From Mariniphaga anaerophila (lineage in GTDB: Bacteria > Bacteroidota > Bacteroidia > Bacteroidales > Prolixibacteraceae): DNA of 64,000 nt. The notes beneath the pieces are model-generated. The model was not told the DNA's origin, did not search any database, and was given only the letters and a program-made list of their open reading frames with translations. This document shows positions 43,395 to 53,271 of the stretch, one piece after another (within the stretch, counting starts at the first letter, position 1; each line of letters starts with the position of its first letter). The translations under genes and the position numbers were made by a program. The DNA lies in assembly GCF_900129025.1 (NCBI RefSeq), contig NZ_FQUM01000003.1, positions 310,001-374,000 on the forward strand, in the 5' to 3' direction.

Positions 43395-44219
43395 TCAGTA
43401 CAACTTCAAAACCATCCCCACGCGCAGCACCGAGTTCTCATTTAGATTATTCAGTGCGCACAATGTTTTGATGGAAGTTTTGTACCGACGCGAAATTTTC
43501 CACAACGAATCGCCACTTCTTACTTTGTAATGTTGTGGTGTTGCTTCATTAACCGAATAACCGGCCGGAGTCAGCGCCCGGTGTAGTTCCGTTAGATTAT
43601 ATGCCGACTGCGTTTCGTTCCGCACTTTTCCGTTTTCAAAATCGAAAACCAGCTCAGGATTAAAAGCTCTTTTCCCCTCCCTGATTTCGAAATGCAAATG
43701 ATTGGTGGTAGCTCTCCCTGTTCTTCCTGCCAAACCAATCGGCTGGCCTTTCACAACATTGTCACCGGTTTCAACCAGAAAGCCCGACAAATGGGCATAA
43801 CCTGTTTCGAGGCTGTTCCCGTGGTCAACAACCACCATATTTCCATATCCGTAGTAATATTTTGCCCGGGTAACAGTTCCGTAATAGGCAGCAAATATTG
43901 TGTCGCCGCGGTTCATCTTAATATCGGTTCCCGAATGCATTCTACCGTTTCGCGGCCCAAACCTGCTGATTACCTTTCCGTCTGACGGCAAGTAAAACTC
44001 ACTAAGAATTTTACCCGACGGAATATGCGGCTGAAGAACAAACTGCCCGGGTACAATTTCTGTTTCGGGCGATTCAAACCGCAACGAGTCGAATTCGTTT
44101 AATGTCATGGGCATTTCAAACCCCGGAACTATTATAAGAGAATCGGAATTAACGTACTGTGCGTACAAACTAAGTGTACTAAAAAGAAAAAAAATTATTA
44201 CTGCGATTAATTTCTGCAT
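43395..44219 (-). CDS. M23 family metallopeptidase with C-terminal LysM
   Basis: 274 residues. Signal peptide MQKLIAVIIFFLFSTLSLYA. LytM/M23 catalytic domain at about 85-190: zinc ligands in GRMHSGTDIKM and NHLHFEIREG, with GYGNMVVVDHGNSLETGYAHLSG between them; all ligands are present, so it should be an active endopeptidase on peptidoglycan cross-links. A LysM peptidoglycan-binding domain closes the protein (about 230-274: YKVRSGDSLWKISRRYKTS). Periplasmic cell wall hydrolase, perhaps for cell separation or wall growth. Confidence 0.92.
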   Translation of the reverse strand: MQKLIAVIIFFLFSTLSLYAQYVNSDSLIIVPGFEMPMTLNEFDSLRFESPETEIVPGQFVLQPHIPSGKILSEFYLPSDGKVISRFGPRNGRMHSGTDIKMNRGDTIFAAYYGTVTRAKYYYGYGNMVVVDHGNSLETGYAHLSGFLVETGDNVVKGQPIGLAGRTGRATTNHLHFEIREGKRAFNPELVFDFENGKVRNETQSAYNLTELHRALTPAGYSVNEATPQHYKVRSGDSLWKISRRYKTSIKTLCALNNLNENSVLRVGMVLKLY

Positions 44220-44310
44220 GCTAAAAAAAAGAAAATTAAGCCATTTGTTTCAAATAACGAATTAACGTTGGGGGTTATTTTTTGTTGAGCCATTAAGTAT
44301 TAAAAAACTG

Positions 44311-44338
44311 AAAAGCTCCGGATTGTTCCGAAGCTTTT
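44311..44338 (-). terminator. Terminator of lysS
   Basis: On the minus strand, stem of 7+4 bp around one mismatch (AAAAGCT-C-CGGA / TCCG-A-AGCTTTT), then CTTTTCAGTTTTTT. It lies 33 bp after the lysS stop. Confidence 0.75.
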
Positions 44339-44370
44339 TCTATGATGTCAACACACTTAATTTCTGCAAC

Positions 44371-46080
44371 CTAATCTATCGCCTGCACCATCAACCCATC
44401 CTCTGTTTTTTCCACTTTGGCCAGGTTGTTTTTAGTCAGTCCTTTAATGGCTTTGTCCCACTTTTTATTGCTCAATCCGGACTTTTCTTTCAACTGGTTC
44501 AAATCAACCGGAGATTCAGCCTTCAATAATTCCAGCACTAATTTTTCGTCTTCGGTCATTTCCACTTTCTTTTTCTCGGGTTTCATCTGCGGGAAAAAGA
44601 GTACATCCTGAATAGACGAACTGTTGGTCATAAACATGGTTAAACGGTCGATGCCAATTCCCATTCCAGAAGTAGGAGGCATGCCGTATTCCAGTGCCCG
44701 CAAAAAGTCCTGGTCGATAAACATTGCTTCGTCGTCTCCTTTTTCCGAGAGGCGTAATTGTTCTTCAAAACGCTCGCGCTGGTCAATCGGGTCATTTAAT
44801 TCGGAGTAGGCATTGGCCAACTCTTTTCCGTTTACCATCAATTCAAAGCGTTCGGTCAGCTCCGGATTATTGCGGTGTTTTTTTGTTAGCGGAGACATTT
44901 CAACCGGGTAATCGGTAATGAATGTGGGCTGAATGTAGTTGCCTTCACATTTTTCACCAAAAATCTCGTCAATCAATTTCCCTTTGCCCATGCTGGGGTC
45001 TGTTTCAATTCCCAGCTTGTCGCAAATATCCCGCAACTCCTGTTCGCTCTTCCCTGCAATATCGTAACCGGTATGTTCTTTAATCGCCTCAGCCATTGTT
45101 ACACGGGGGAACGGACGTTTATAATCGATGACATTTTCGCCCAGCTGAACTTTAGTGGTTCCGTGCAGCGCCAGAGCTACCCGTTCACAAATTTCTTCGG
45201 TAAAATTCATCATCCATTTGTAATCTTTGTACGCCACATAAATTTCCATTACGGTAAATTCAGGGTTGTGGGTACGGTCCATTCCTTCGTTTCTGAAGTC
45301 TTTTGCAAATTCATAAACGCCATCAAAACCACCAACAATCAGGCGTTTCAGATACAGTTCGTTCGCAATTCGCAAATAAAGAGGAATGTTCAACGAATTG
45401 TGGTGGGTAACAAACGGACGCGCCGCAGCTCCTCCCGGGATTGGCTGTAAAATAGGAGTTTCTACTTCGAAATACCCGTATTCGTTAAACATTTGCCGCA
45501 TGGTGTTGATAATTTTTGTGCGTTTAATAAACACATCTTTCACCTGCGGATTTACTATTAAATCGACATAACGCTGACGGTACCTTTGTTCCGGGTCAGT
45601 GAATGCGTCGTATGTTTTGCCTTCCTTTTCTTTTACAGCGGGCAGAGGCCGAAGTGATTTATTCAGCACAGTGAAATTTTTTACGTGGATCGTAATTTCA
45701 CCCATGTGCGTAATAAAAACAAAACCTTCTACTCCAATGATATCACCGCGGTCGAGCAGTTTTTTGAACACCTCGTTATACAAAGTTTTATCGTCGCCCG
45801 GACAAATCTCGTCGCGATTAACATAAATCTGGATGCGCCCTTCGTGATCCTGCAGCTCACCAAAAGAAGCCTTGCCCATAATCCGCCGGTTCATAATTCG
45901 TCCGGCCAGGCAAACTTCCTGAAAGTTATTCTTTTCTTCGCTATACTGCTCCTTGATTTCGCGAGAAGTCGCGTTTACTTTGTACTCGGCTGCCGGATAA
46001 GGATCGATACCCAAATCACGCAATTTTTGCAACGACTCTCTCCGTATAATTTCCTGTTCGCTTAATTCCAAGTGATTCAT
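44371..46080 (-). CDS. lysS: Lysyl-tRNA synthetase, class II
   Basis: 569 residues from the ATG at 46078-46080 ([20 protein letters not shown]); an in-frame start nine codons upstream is less typical. OB-fold anticodon domain (about 50-150: [21 protein letters not shown]) and class II core with motif 1 near [21 protein letters not shown], motif 2 [18 protein letters not shown] and motif 3 [15 protein letters not shown]-terminal extension of about 70 residues after motif 3 ([20 protein letters not shown] ...) goes beyond the bacterial norm of about 500 and resembles the tail seen in other Bacteroidota LysS. Confidence 0.95.
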   Translation of the reverse strand: MNHLELSEQEIIRRESLQKLRDLGIDPYPAAEYKVNATSREIKEQYSEEKNNFQEVCLAGRIMNRRIMGKASFGELQDHEGRIQIYVNRDEICPGDDKTLYNEVFKKLLDRGDIIGVEGFVFITHMGEITIHVKNFTVLNKSLRPLPAVKEKEGKTYDAFTDPEQRYRQRYVDLIVNPQVKDVFIKRTKIINTMRQMFNEYGYFEVETPILQPIPGGAAARPFVTHHNSLNIPLYLRIANELYLKRLIVGGFDGVYEFAKDFRNEGMDRTHNPEFTVMEIYVAYKDYKWMMNFTEEICERVALALHGTTKVQLGENVIDYKRPFPRVTMAEAIKEHTGYDIAGKSEQELRDICDKLGIETDPSMGKGKLIDEIFGEKCEGNYIQPTFITDYPVEMSPLTKKHRNNPELTERFELMVNGKELANAYSELNDPIDQRERFEEQLRLSEKGDDEAMFIDQDFLRALEYGMPPTSGMGIGIDRLTMFMTNSSSIQDVLFFPQMKPEKKKVEMTEDEKLVLELLKAESPVDLNQLKEKSGLSNKKWDKAIKGLTKNNLAKVEKTEDGLMVQAID

Positions 46081-46173
46081 TTTTTGCTTCAAAAAAAATT
46101 TCAGCAAAGATAATAAAAGATGCGGGTTTCGTTTTCAGAATCTATAGTTCAACCTTAAATCAGATGCATTTGT

Positions 46174-46181
46174 TATCTTTG
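46174..46181 (+). promoter_or_regulatory. Candidate -7 element of recJ
   Basis: TATCTTTG, perfect TAnnTTTG. Transcription would start near 46187, leaving no room for a leader before an ATG at 46193 but a normal one before the ATG at 46214. Confidence 0.45.
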
Positions 46182-46213
46182 CAAATCGGGCTATGGAAAA
46201 ACAAAACGTACGC

Positions 46214-47938
46214 ATGGAAAAAATATGGGATCTAAAAAAGCAGGGCGATCCGAATGAAATAAAGCACCTGTCGGCAGCGCTGAACGTGAACATGACCATC
46301 GCGCAACTACTGGTTCAAAGGGGAATAACTACATTTAACGAAGCAAAATCTTTTTTCCGGCCGCGGCTCAGCGACCTTCACGATCCATTTCTGATGAAAG
46401 ACATGGACAAAGCAGTTGACCGCCTCGAACAGGCTATCGCAAATCAGGAAAAAGTAATGGTTTACGGCGATTACGACGTGGACGGAACAACATCGGTGGC
46501 CTTGATGTACACTTTTCTCAGAAACCGAATCGAACAAATTGAGTATTACATACCCGACCGTTACAGCGAAGGTTACGGGATTTCTCCCAAAAGCATTAAT
46601 TACGCCGAAACAAACGGATTCTCATTAATAATTGCACTGGATTGCGGAATAAAAGCCGTAGACAAAATTTCTGATGCACGGCAGCGCGGACTCGATTTTA
46701 TTATCTGCGATCATCATAATCCGGACGAACAGGTTCCTCCGGCAGTAGCAGTACTCGACGCCAAGCAGCCCGACTGTAAATATCCTTACAAAGAATTGTC
46801 GGGATGTGGCGTGGGATTTAAACTTCTGCAGGCTTACTGCCAAAAAAATGCAGTTGAGCTGGAAGAAATTTACGATTTACTCGATCTGGTAGTGGTTAGT
46901 ATTGCTTCGGATATTGTTCCGATTACCGGAGAAAACAGGGTGCTGGCCTATTACGGGTTGAAGAAACTAAATTCAAACCCGGGAATGGGGTTGCAAACCA
47001 TTATTAACCTGGCAGGAATTAACGGCACCGAAATTACCATTAGCGATATCGTTTTTAAGATTGGCCCGCGCCTGAATGCTTCGGGACGAATTGAACACGG
47101 GAAAAAGTCTGTACAGATTTTAGTTTCAAACGACGAAGATAAATCAGACATTCTGGGCGAAGAAATTGATTCGTTCAACGAAATCAGAAAAACCCTAGAC
47201 CGCGACATTACACAAGATGCGCTGGACATGATTGAAAATGATCCTCACATGAAAAACATGAACAGCACGGTGTTGTACAACCGCGACTGGCACAAAGGAG
47301 TTGTGGGGATTGTTGCATCGCGGGTAACCGAACAATTTTACCGACCCACTATTATTTTAACCGAATCGAACGGATTGGCAACGGGTTCGGCACGCTCGGT
47401 AAAAGATTTTGATTTGTACGAAGCCATCGGGAAGTGCAGCGACTTGCTGGATTCATACGGCGGGCACATGTTTGCCGCGGGTCTGACCATGAAAATTGAA
47501 AACATTCCGGAGTTTAGACGGAGGTTTGAAGAAATTGTCACCAGCCAGTTAACCGACCATTCGCAAACGCAAACCATTGATGTTGACGCAAAAATTACGC
47601 TGAGTGAAATTACTCCACGGTTTTACCGGATACTAAAACAGTTTGCTCCGTTTGGGCCACATAACATGACCCCGGTTTTTGTTACCGAAGATGTTTTTGA
47701 TGCAGGCACCAGCCGTTTGGTAGGGAAAAACCAGGAGCACCTGAAACTCGATCTGGTTGAGCCGGATGTAAACTCGGGCATTTTCCCCGGAATTGCATTC
47801 AACCAGTCAGACAAATTCAACTTAATTACTTCGGGATTGCCTTTTGACGTTTGCTATTCGATTACCGAAAACGAATACCGGGGAAAAACAAGTTTACAGC
47901 TGTTTATCAGGGACATCAAAAAACGGGATATTTTCTAA
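46214..47938 (+). CDS. recJ: Single-stranded-DNA-specific exonuclease RecJ
   Basis: 574 residues from the ATG at 46214 (MEKIWDLKKQGD), chosen over the ATG 21 bases earlier because the -7 element lies too close to that one. 5'-3' exonuclease in repair and recombination. DHH phosphoesterase motifs: VYGDYDVDGTTS, LIIALDCGIKA, ICDHHNPD; DHHA1 part with HKGVVGIVASRV and GGHMFAAGLT; OB-fold C-terminus. Its stop overlaps by 4 bp the stop of the convergent glycosyltransferase gene. Confidence 0.94.
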   Translation: MEKIWDLKKQGDPNEIKHLSAALNVNMTIAQLLVQRGITTFNEAKSFFRPRLSDLHDPFLMKDMDKAVDRLEQAIANQEKVMVYGDYDVDGTTSVALMYTFLRNRIEQIEYYIPDRYSEGYGISPKSINYAETNGFSLIIALDCGIKAVDKISDARQRGLDFIICDHHNPDEQVPPAVAVLDAKQPDCKYPYKELSGCGVGFKLLQAYCQKNAVELEEIYDLLDLVVVSIASDIVPITGENRVLAYYGLKKLNSNPGMGLQTIINLAGINGTEITISDIVFKIGPRLNASGRIEHGKKSVQILVSNDEDKSDILGEEIDSFNEIRKTLDRDITQDALDMIENDPHMKNMNSTVLYNRDWHKGVVGIVASRVTEQFYRPTIILTESNGLATGSARSVKDFDLYEAIGKCSDLLDSYGGHMFAAGLTMKIENIPEFRRRFEEIVTSQLTDHSQTQTIDVDAKITLSEITPRFYRILKQFAPFGPHNMTPVFVTEDVFDAGTSRLVGKNQEHLKLDLVEPDVNSGIFPGIAFNQSDKFNLITSGLPFDVCYSITENEYRGKTSLQLFIRDIKKRDIF

Positions 47939-49365
47939 TTCCGGCAATACAGACTGATTCTCCCCTTCTTAAATTTCTTCACCAGCCTGTACTTTGATTT
48001 CATTAGTTTGATAACCTTTGGGTTGTCTTTTTCCAATGTAACGAAATCAGGTTCAGTACTCATTATCCGGGCTAGCTCTTTGTCCACGTTAATCTCAAAC
48101 GCCTTGTGCGTTTTCGTAAAAATAAGGTTGGGATGAATGTATTTTGTCGGGCTGTCTTCATCGAGCAAGTAATAAATAATCTGCTCGTAATTACCCACGT
48201 AAATATCTTCCCCCGGATCAAGTTCCTGCTTAATTGCAGCAGCGACTTCACGCGGATAGTCTGGTTCCATCAATTCACTTTTGAAACCGACAATCTGGAT
48301 TACAACAACAGCCAAAAACAGCAATGCCCATCCGGTTCTTCCTGTAAACACGGCTGAAGTGTAACGATCAATTTTGAATTCAGAGTGAAAAAACAGCCCG
48401 GCAATAAGGCTTAGCGGCAACATTAACTGAATGGTATAATGGCTAAACTCTTTGCCCGGCAGGTAAATGGCAATTAGTATGCAAATGACCCACGTAACAA
48501 AGAACCATTTCTGCTCCTTTTTCAGAATATTACTTCGCTTAAACAGCACATAAAAAAGGAAAAAAGAGATGGGCAGGAATTTCCCGATAAAATCAGCCAG
48601 CATTGTTCCGCACCTCACCATAGACGGATTACTTCCGTAATTGCCGGGCAATTCGTAAGTCACATAAAAAAAATCATGCGCCGGATTTTTCAACCAGAAA
48701 AAAAGATTCAACAACCCAAACGGAAGAAGAAAAGCCAGTCCTGCGCCAACGTATCTTCCCCAAAACCCGGGGCGTTTTACTATTTGGGAATTCCGCACAA
48801 TGTCGAAAACAAAAAAAAACGCCATAAAAGCGATCAGGTCAAATAAAACAAGGTATTTTATAATGAATCCGATTCCCATAATCAGCCCGCCAAAAACCCA
48901 CGTTTTTAATTTGGGCTGAAGAAAAAGCAATAATGTGCTGATTGTAGTCAGGTTAAAGAGCAACTCGGTGTTGGGCGAAAGGCCGTGGTACACCCAGATT
49001 GAGGTATAAAAAATGTAAATCAACCCGGCTGCAAAAGCGGCGTTCCAATTTTTAAAAAGCAATTGTGAAACTTTAGTTAGAAGGTAGGCGGTAATTCCAA
49101 CCACCAACGCAAAAGCAAACCTTTTCAGAAAAATGGATCCGCCAACCAGAAACTCCAAGGCAGCGTAAAAAAGGAAAATACCGGCAGGCTTGGTGTCAGT
49201 AACATCGGTATACAGTTCTTTTCCCTGCAAAATTTCACGACCAATAATCAGATAAGTCGATTCATCGTGATCAAGCACACTGGGGAAAAAACTAAAAAGA
49301 CGCAATAAAACAGACAAGCCCATAAAGATCAGGACCGCGTACTTTTTAAAAAAAGTAGTCTTCAT
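47935..49365 (-). CDS. GT39/ArnT-like membrane glycosyltransferase
   Basis: 476 residues, about 10-12 helices, C-terminal soluble tail. An acidic motif follows the first helix (FFPSVLDHDESTYLIIGREIL), as in lipid-phosphosugar-using PMT_2/GT83 enzymes, then TDTKPAGIFLFYAAL. Acts at the cytoplasmic membrane with a polyprenyl-phosphate sugar donor; the acceptor is unknown. The tail (EYMVF-free, GNYEQIIYYLLDEDSPTKYIHPN) is typical of the family. It may share a transcript with the HAD and acyltransferase genes upstream (31 bp gap). Confidence 0.8.
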   Translation of the reverse strand: MKTTFFKKYAVLIFMGLSVLLRLFSFFPSVLDHDESTYLIIGREILQGKELYTDVTDTKPAGIFLFYAALEFLVGGSIFLKRFAFALVVGITAYLLTKVSQLLFKNWNAAFAAGLIYIFYTSIWVYHGLSPNTELLFNLTTISTLLLFLQPKLKTWVFGGLIMGIGFIIKYLVLFDLIAFMAFFFVFDIVRNSQIVKRPGFWGRYVGAGLAFLLPFGLLNLFFWLKNPAHDFFYVTYELPGNYGSNPSMVRCGTMLADFIGKFLPISFFLFYVLFKRSNILKKEQKWFFVTWVICILIAIYLPGKEFSHYTIQLMLPLSLIAGLFFHSEFKIDRYTSAVFTGRTGWALLFLAVVVIQIVGFKSELMEPDYPREVAAAIKQELDPGEDIYVGNYEQIIYYLLDEDSPTKYIHPNLIFTKTHKAFEINVDKELARIMSTEPDFVTLEKDNPKVIKLMKSKYRLVKKFKKGRISLYCRN

Positions 49366-49396
49366 ATTTCAAATCAGTCGATATTTATTTTTTTTC

Positions 49397-50050
49397 TTAG
49401 TTCTCGCTAATTTCCCCAACGCCCAAAAGGTCGGAAATATTGTTCAGAACCGGAGAACCTGTTTCTTTCAGCCTGTTTTTCGACTGATGCCCGTCTGCAA
49501 CCAAAATGCAGCGAATTTCAAGCTCCTGCGCCACTTCAAAATCATGTATGGTATCTCCTACAATCCAGGCATTTTCGCGCTCGATATTAAACTTACCAAG
49601 CAATTGTTTCCCCCGTTCTACTTTAGAAACGGCGTAATGATCGCCAAGTCCTGCAACTCCTTCAAAAAATTGATAAATGCCATTGTGCTTCAATGTTCTT
49701 TCAAGCATGTCCTGATGCATGGCAGAAAGCACAAACTGCCGCATGCCTTTTGTTTTAAAATATTCCAGTGTTTCCACTGCTCTCGGCTGCAACAAACAGT
49801 TCTCCACTCCACTGTCGTACAACCTGATATATTCCATGGCAGGCACATCAAAATCTTCTTGTGAAAAATCGAACCCGATGGATTCGTAATAATCTTTAAT
49901 CGGGAAGGAAAAAACCTCTTTGTATTTTTGACGATCCAACCGGGGCAGGTTACGTTTTTCCAGCAAATTATTAATGCAGGAAAGACTCAGTTCCAAATCG
50001 TTTAAAAGGGTCCCGTTCCAGTCCCAGACAATTACAGATGCGTCCCTCAT
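49397..50050 (-). CDS. HAD family hydrolase (phosphoglycolate-phosphatase-like)
   Basis: 217 residues. Motif I VIVWDWNGTLLND near the N-terminus, helical cap, motif II FVLSAMHQD, motif III Lys in AVSKVERGKQLL, and motif IV WIVGDTIHDFEVAQ. WDWNGTL in motif I is typical of Gph-like HADs. The substrate is not known. Start overlaps by four bases with the acyltransferase stop, so translation is coupled. Confidence 0.83.
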   Translation of the reverse strand: MRDASVIVWDWNGTLLNDLELSLSCINNLLEKRNLPRLDRQKYKEVFSFPIKDYYESIGFDFSQEDFDVPAMEYIRLYDSGVENCLLQPRAVETLEYFKTKGMRQFVLSAMHQDMLERTLKHNGIYQFFEGVAGLGDHYAVSKVERGKQLLGKFNIERENAWIVGDTIHDFEVAQELEIRCILVADGHQSKNRLKETGSPVLNNISDLLGVGEISEN

Positions 50051-51186
50051 AAATCCATCACTTTCATCTTGTTAATTACCGGGTTAGCGTACATTTTCAG
50101 GAAACGTTCCTGAATGTCGGTAATCGGAAAATCAATGAAAATCTGAGCTTGTTCGAGCATCATTTTAAATTGTTTCTTTTCGTGCGAATTGTATTTGTGT
50201 TTGAACTTTGCTTCGGGCATCAGCATATCGTAAGCAATATAATTGTTGGGCCACAATTTAAAATTGGCATAAATCTGCCGGTCAATCAACTCTGCCAACT
50301 CTTTAAACTGATGGTTCCTCTGCTCCTGTGTTTCTGCTTTATCAAAATTCACTTCAATGGGTTTACCGAATGAAAAACGCATTCTTCCCTTCGGATTAAA
50401 CATCCCCATCGACATACTTTTCAAATCGTCTTTGTTGGTCTTCTTCTGGCCGTAATGTTCCTTTTTTATGAGTTCCTTCATTTTTGCCAAACCGCACGGT
50501 TCAATCTCATATGAAATGGAAACCGGAACAACATTTAAATCTTTGAACCCTTCAGAAATGCTTTTTTCATTGCTCATGTTCAGCATTTTCAAAACGCTTT
50601 CCTGAGTTTTGTCGAAGCCGTCTTTTGTGCGGCCTTCGCGCTGGGCAATCCAAACCGAGAGATTGTCCTGAGTAATGGATTTCCGGATGAACTCGGACAC
50701 TTTTTTCGAAGATTCCAGCAATTCACGCGGTGGCAGGTTTCTTTTAACAATAAAAGCCCTGTTCAGCTTTACGGCATGTTCAATCCATTCGTACAACAGA
50801 AGATTATTCCCGATGGCAATCTGCGTGGTATTCATCCCCTTTTCAAAAATGAGATAATTGAGCAACGCGGCATCGAGAACGATATCGCGATGATTGGAAA
50901 TAAAAAGGTAAGGTTTTGTTTTCTCCAGATTTTCGAGCCCGTAACAAGAGAGCCCGTCCGAAGTTTTATTAATCAGCCACCTCAGCAAATCGTAAACAAA
51001 CGTGCCCTGCAACTGCTTAATTTCTCGAATCATTCGAAGTTGCAGTTTTACCATCTCCACTTTTGGGCGGACTTTAAAAAGATACATCAACACCCTGTCA
51101 AACGCAGGGTCTTTCGTCATCAATTTTATCTTTTCCTTAACCTCTTTGTCTGTGTATGGGCGGATGTCATCAAAATTATATTCCAT
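50047..51186 (-). CDS. PlsB/PlsC-family glycerolipid acyltransferase
   Basis: 379 residues. Acyltransferase motif I NHRDIVLDAALL (HxxxxD), then FIVKRN and WIAQREGRTKDG (motif III-like). The flanking N- and C-terminal extensions make it longer than a usual PlsC (about 240). No clear membrane helix, so peripheral membrane association is likely. It probably acylates a glycerophosphate or lysolipid. Overlaps the HAD gene downstream by 4 bp; the pair may act together on phosphorylated lipid precursors, which is an inference. Confidence 0.8.
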   Translation of the reverse strand: MEYNFDDIRPYTDKEVKEKIKLMTKDPAFDRVLMYLFKVRPKVEMVKLQLRMIREIKQLQGTFVYDLLRWLINKTSDGLSCYGLENLEKTKPYLFISNHRDIVLDAALLNYLIFEKGMNTTQIAIGNNLLLYEWIEHAVKLNRAFIVKRNLPPRELLESSKKVSEFIRKSITQDNLSVWIAQREGRTKDGFDKTQESVLKMLNMSNEKSISEGFKDLNVVPVSISYEIEPCGLAKMKELIKKEHYGQKKTNKDDLKSMSMGMFNPKGRMRFSFGKPIEVNFDKAETQEQRNHQFKELAELIDRQIYANFKLWPNNYIAYDMLMPEAKFKHKYNSHEKKQFKMMLEQAQIFIDFPITDIQERFLKMYANPVINKMKVMDL

Positions 51187-51228
51187 CTTGCGCTTTTGAA
51201 ATTGCGGGGCAAAGTAACAAATTCGAAT

Positions 51229-53271
51229 CTATATTTTCAACCTCAACTGAAATTTAACTTCAGTTTTTTGATTTCCAGAAATTTCATTGTACCCCGAACT
51301 TATGGATTCTACGCCACTTTGAGAAGTATTTGCCAACTTCAGCCAAACTTCTGCTTTTTTGCTGATTTTGTATTTCAGATTGAAATAAGTACGAACCCCT
51401 TTCCCGAAAAATGCAGGAACGGCAAAAGTGTAAAGCAGGTCGTTTTCGTAGGCATAAATTCTCGAATTGTAACTTTCGGTATCAAAAAATGCCAGGCGAA
51501 AAGAAGCATTGAGCGGAAATGCTGCTGGCGCAAATTGCACATCCTGAAAAACCATCCAGCCGTTTTCTTTTTTTAGCCCTTTGTAAAAAACATGCTCCAC
51601 CCGGGTTTTTATTTTGAACGCTTCCGACAAGCTGTATTGAAAATGAATTCTGGATTTTCGGAACTGCTCCGGACGATTCTCATATTTCTCTTCAATCCTG
51701 AATTTCTGCTCTTTCTCTTCATTTTTATACCGAATATAAAACTGCATTTTGCGCGACAACCGAAAATCGGCCTGGGCAAAAACATCCCATCCCACAGCCG
51801 GGCCGGCGGTAGAATAATTTATCCACGGGAAACGATAAAAATCAGAATAAGCCGAAAACGTTACAAACTTCGCGGGCAAAATACGTGTTCCAAAATACAA
51901 ACCGGTTTCATTTGCGGCCTGGCTCCCCTCCGAAAAAGGCGCTGCCCACATGGCGTGGTAGTTCTTATCGAAGTGGCGGAACAATGCCGAAAGCTGAATG
52001 CGGTCGTGCAAATGGGCAGTTGCTCCCTGCAAAACACCTTTTCCTTTTGACTTTGAAACAGCCACTTCGCCAAACAACTGGTACTTCCCCTTGCTGTACA
52101 GGTAGTCGCCGCCTGCCACAAAATTCTCCTTTCCGCCAAAACGAAACCGATTGTAAAGCTGGTCGCTCCGAATAAAAGGCATGTCAAACTTTCGATACAA
52201 CAGTGTGGCTCCAACTTTCAGGTTTTGAAATTGCCAGGAAACAACAGCTCCTGCATTCAAGTCGTTCACGCTGTTTTTATCAGCAATTTCGCTTGCAGTG
52301 CGATGGTAGCCAGAGGTTTGCAAACTGGTAAAATAATTTCCCAAAACATCAGACGACTCAATATTTCCGTCGCGGTTTTTCTGCGAGTAAAAGAAACTGG
52401 CCCGGGCATCTCCTAATTTCAACGTTGTGGAAACACCCCTAAAAAACCGGTTTTCATCGGTAGATGTATATGGACGAACGCCCTGGTTGGTTTTTGAAAT
52501 GTTCAGCGAATATACCGATTTGCCGGCTGAGAACCCCTGCCAGAGTACCAGCCCCTGACCGCTGCGTACCACAAAATCGCCTATTGTAAGTTTTTCGATT
52601 ACCGGGCTGATTTTCAAACTCACATGCCCTGAATAAAAATCAAACCCCTCTTTGTTTGAGCCGGCAAAAAAGGCTTCGCCGGGATCTTTATCTGCTGTAA
52701 TTCCAACAGAAATATTGTCAGAAGACTGAAACAGGTAACGTGCATAATAACGTGCCCGGCTTCCTTCGTAAGGCGTTGTTCCGTCATCTTTTTCTTTGTA
52801 ACCCTTTGGCTTCTGAACTGTTCCGGTGGTTCGCATAATCATCTCGTGGCGGCCGTATTTTAGCATTTCCGGTACCGACCGGGACTTTTCCACTGCAGGG
52901 CCAAACCAGATGAACGGTTCCATTTTCAACAGCAGTTCCCGATTAAAGCCATCAATAGTATTCAATTCGAAAACAGACAACGCCGGGCCAAACCGGGAAA
53001 GGTAATTCAGCAACTTTTGTAGCTGTACCTCATCCAGCAAATGAAGCTCCGAAAGTTGTTCGCGTGTTGCAGTATTAATATTCAACGGATTTTCCGCGAA
53101 CTGCTCCAAATCTTCAATTATCAACGCCGCGCCGGTTTCTTCACCCAACTCTTCTACAATGGACTCGATAATCGCTTCCACCTGACTTTCTGCTTCCGGA
53201 GTTTGCGACCGGCCAATAACCGAAAAAAAGCACAGCAACGCCAACACGATATGTTGAGGCGTGCTTCTCAT
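51229..53271 (-). CDS. Outer membrane beta-barrel protein with N-terminal helix-hairpin-helix domains
   Basis: 680 residues. Signal peptide (HIVLALLCFFSVIGRSQ), acidic helical segment, then a ComEA-like helix-hairpin-helix region (about 55-118: NPLNINTATREQLSELHLLD and LSVFELNTIDGFNRELLLKM). From about 145 to the end the protein is a predicted barrel of alternating aromatic strands ending VKFQLRLKI. HHH domains bind DNA in ComEA, and here the domain would lie in the periplasm. Downstream partner of the PorV/PorQ-like gene, with a 4-bp overlap. Bacteroidota have such HHH-barrel proteins with no assigned role that I know of. Confidence 0.75.
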   Translation of the reverse strand: MRSTPQHIVLALLCFFSVIGRSQTPEAESQVEAIIESIVEELGEETGAALIIEDLEQFAENPLNINTATREQLSELHLLDEVQLQKLLNYLSRFGPALSVFELNTIDGFNRELLLKMEPFIWFGPAVEKSRSVPEMLKYGRHEMIMRTTGTVQKPKGYKEKDDGTTPYEGSRARYYARYLFQSSDNISVGITADKDPGEAFFAGSNKEGFDFYSGHVSLKISPVIEKLTIGDFVVRSGQGLVLWQGFSAGKSVYSLNISKTNQGVRPYTSTDENRFFRGVSTTLKLGDARASFFYSQKNRDGNIESSDVLGNYFTSLQTSGYHRTASEIADKNSVNDLNAGAVVSWQFQNLKVGATLLYRKFDMPFIRSDQLYNRFRFGGKENFVAGGDYLYSKGKYQLFGEVAVSKSKGKGVLQGATAHLHDRIQLSALFRHFDKNYHAMWAAPFSEGSQAANETGLYFGTRILPAKFVTFSAYSDFYRFPWINYSTAGPAVGWDVFAQADFRLSRKMQFYIRYKNEEKEQKFRIEEKYENRPEQFRKSRIHFQYSLSEAFKIKTRVEHVFYKGLKKENGWMVFQDVQFAPAAFPLNASFRLAFFDTESYNSRIYAYENDLLYTFAVPAFFGKGVRTYFNLKYKISKKAEVWLKLANTSQSGVESISSGYNEISGNQKTEVKFQLRLKI

